Origin: Bdellovibrio sp.
GTDB taxonomy: Bacteria; Bdellovibrionota; UBA1018
Length of the DNA stretch: 5,343 nucleotides
Direction: 5' to 3'
Assembly: GCA_016213345.1 (NCBI GenBank)
Contig: JACRAO010000011.1
Coordinates: 1-5,343, forward strand
Shown: piece after piece, positions 5,160 through 5,343 of the stretch
Layout of the letters: every line of letters starts with the position of its first letter
How positions within the stretch are numbered: the stretch's first letter is position 1
Made by a program: the position numbers and the translations under genes
Notes under the pieces: model-generated
Seen by the model: only the letters and a program-made list of their open reading frames with translations
The model's database searches: none
What the model was told of the DNA's origin: nothing

Positions 5160-5278
5160 TAAAACAAGAATATTTGATGGACTATTAGTAAAATTTATTA
5201 TATAGAGCATGTTTGGAGTTAGCAGTATAATTGCGAGAAAAAACGCATAAAATAATTTATTTTTCTTTTTTTTACACA

Positions 5279-5343
5279 TTATTTATGGTTATATTTTTTA
5301 AGTGAATATTGAATTAAATCCCTTAATTTCAAGTCAAAATCAG
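5279..5343 (-). CDS. Possible 3' end of a gene entering from the right edge
   Basis: On the - strand a frame is open from the right edge to TAA at 5279-5281, giving about 21 codons that end in DLIQYSLKKYNHK. The composition is protein-like and the position fits a gene tail followed by AT-rich spacer, but a frame this short is often open by chance. The family is not recognisable. Confidence 0.22.
   Translation of the reverse strand, partial: DFDLKLRDLIQYSLKKYNHK

Larger units (their letters stand above)
4978..5343. other. AT-rich region without a clear gene
   Basis: About 365 bases upstream of vapBC with no ORF that looks genuine except a possible gene tail at the right edge. It holds a perfect palindrome (5130-5159), a loose direct repeat of 16 bases (5052-5067 and 5205-5220, 14 positions matching) and long A/T runs. 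I see no tRNA, insertion-sequence ends or CRISPR repeats. Confidence 0.6.

Noticed and set aside
5200..5208. ATATAGAGC shared with hairpin H3 (4062-4070)
   Set aside because: It is a nine-base match in AT-rich DNA without the pairing arm, so most likely chance.

Overview
The window is AT-rich bacterial DNA with a tightly packed five-gene block on the + strand (1-3905), a gene-poor stretch with palindromes and small ORFs (3906-4304), a toxin-antitoxin pair on the - strand (4305-4882), and an AT-rich flank with no clear gene (4883-5343). The MlaE/MlaF-type lipid transporter genes point to a diderm (Gram-negative-type) bacterium. Low GC, overlapping genes and TTG/GTG starts fit a small-genome lineage. 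A host-associated group such as Dependentiae is possible, but this is a guess from style and no marker here proves it.

Left block: the 3' part of holB (clamp-loader delta' subunit) overlaps by ATGA an MlaF-like ABC ATPase. Four bases further on comes a second MlaF-like ATPase with a good ribosome binding site. It overlaps by ATGA an MlaE-like permease, which overlaps a second, divergent MlaE-like permease by 35 bases. The set therefore encodes two different ATPases and two different permeases, where the well-known Mla system uses one of each as homodimers. No MCE (MlaD) gene lies in the window.

The main observation is that the two ATPases carry complementary defects. The first has Asp in place of the catalytic Glu and Asn in place of the switch His, but an intact LSGGM signature. 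The second has intact Walker A, Walker B Glu and switch His, but a broken signature (VSFGM). Paired as a heterodimer they would make one full ATP site and one degenerate site, the layout known from asymmetric ABC exporters and not from the described Mla systems.

Middle: 3985-4135 can fold as four hairpins inside an 8-bp closing stem, with a possible kissing contact between two loops, followed by a terminator-like inverted repeat ending in T4. It may be an undescribed structured RNA or a small repeat element. A 59-codon ORF of protein-like composition runs on the - strand (4332 to 4153) and overlaps the vapC 3' end.

Right: vapB (RHH antitoxin, GTG start) and vapC (PIN toxin, TTG start) overlap by 4 bases. 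A sigma70-like promoter lies upstream, and its -10 element falls between the arms of an inverted repeat that could be the autoregulatory operator. The rest is AT-rich spacer with a perfect 13-bp palindrome, and possibly the tail of another - strand gene at the right edge.
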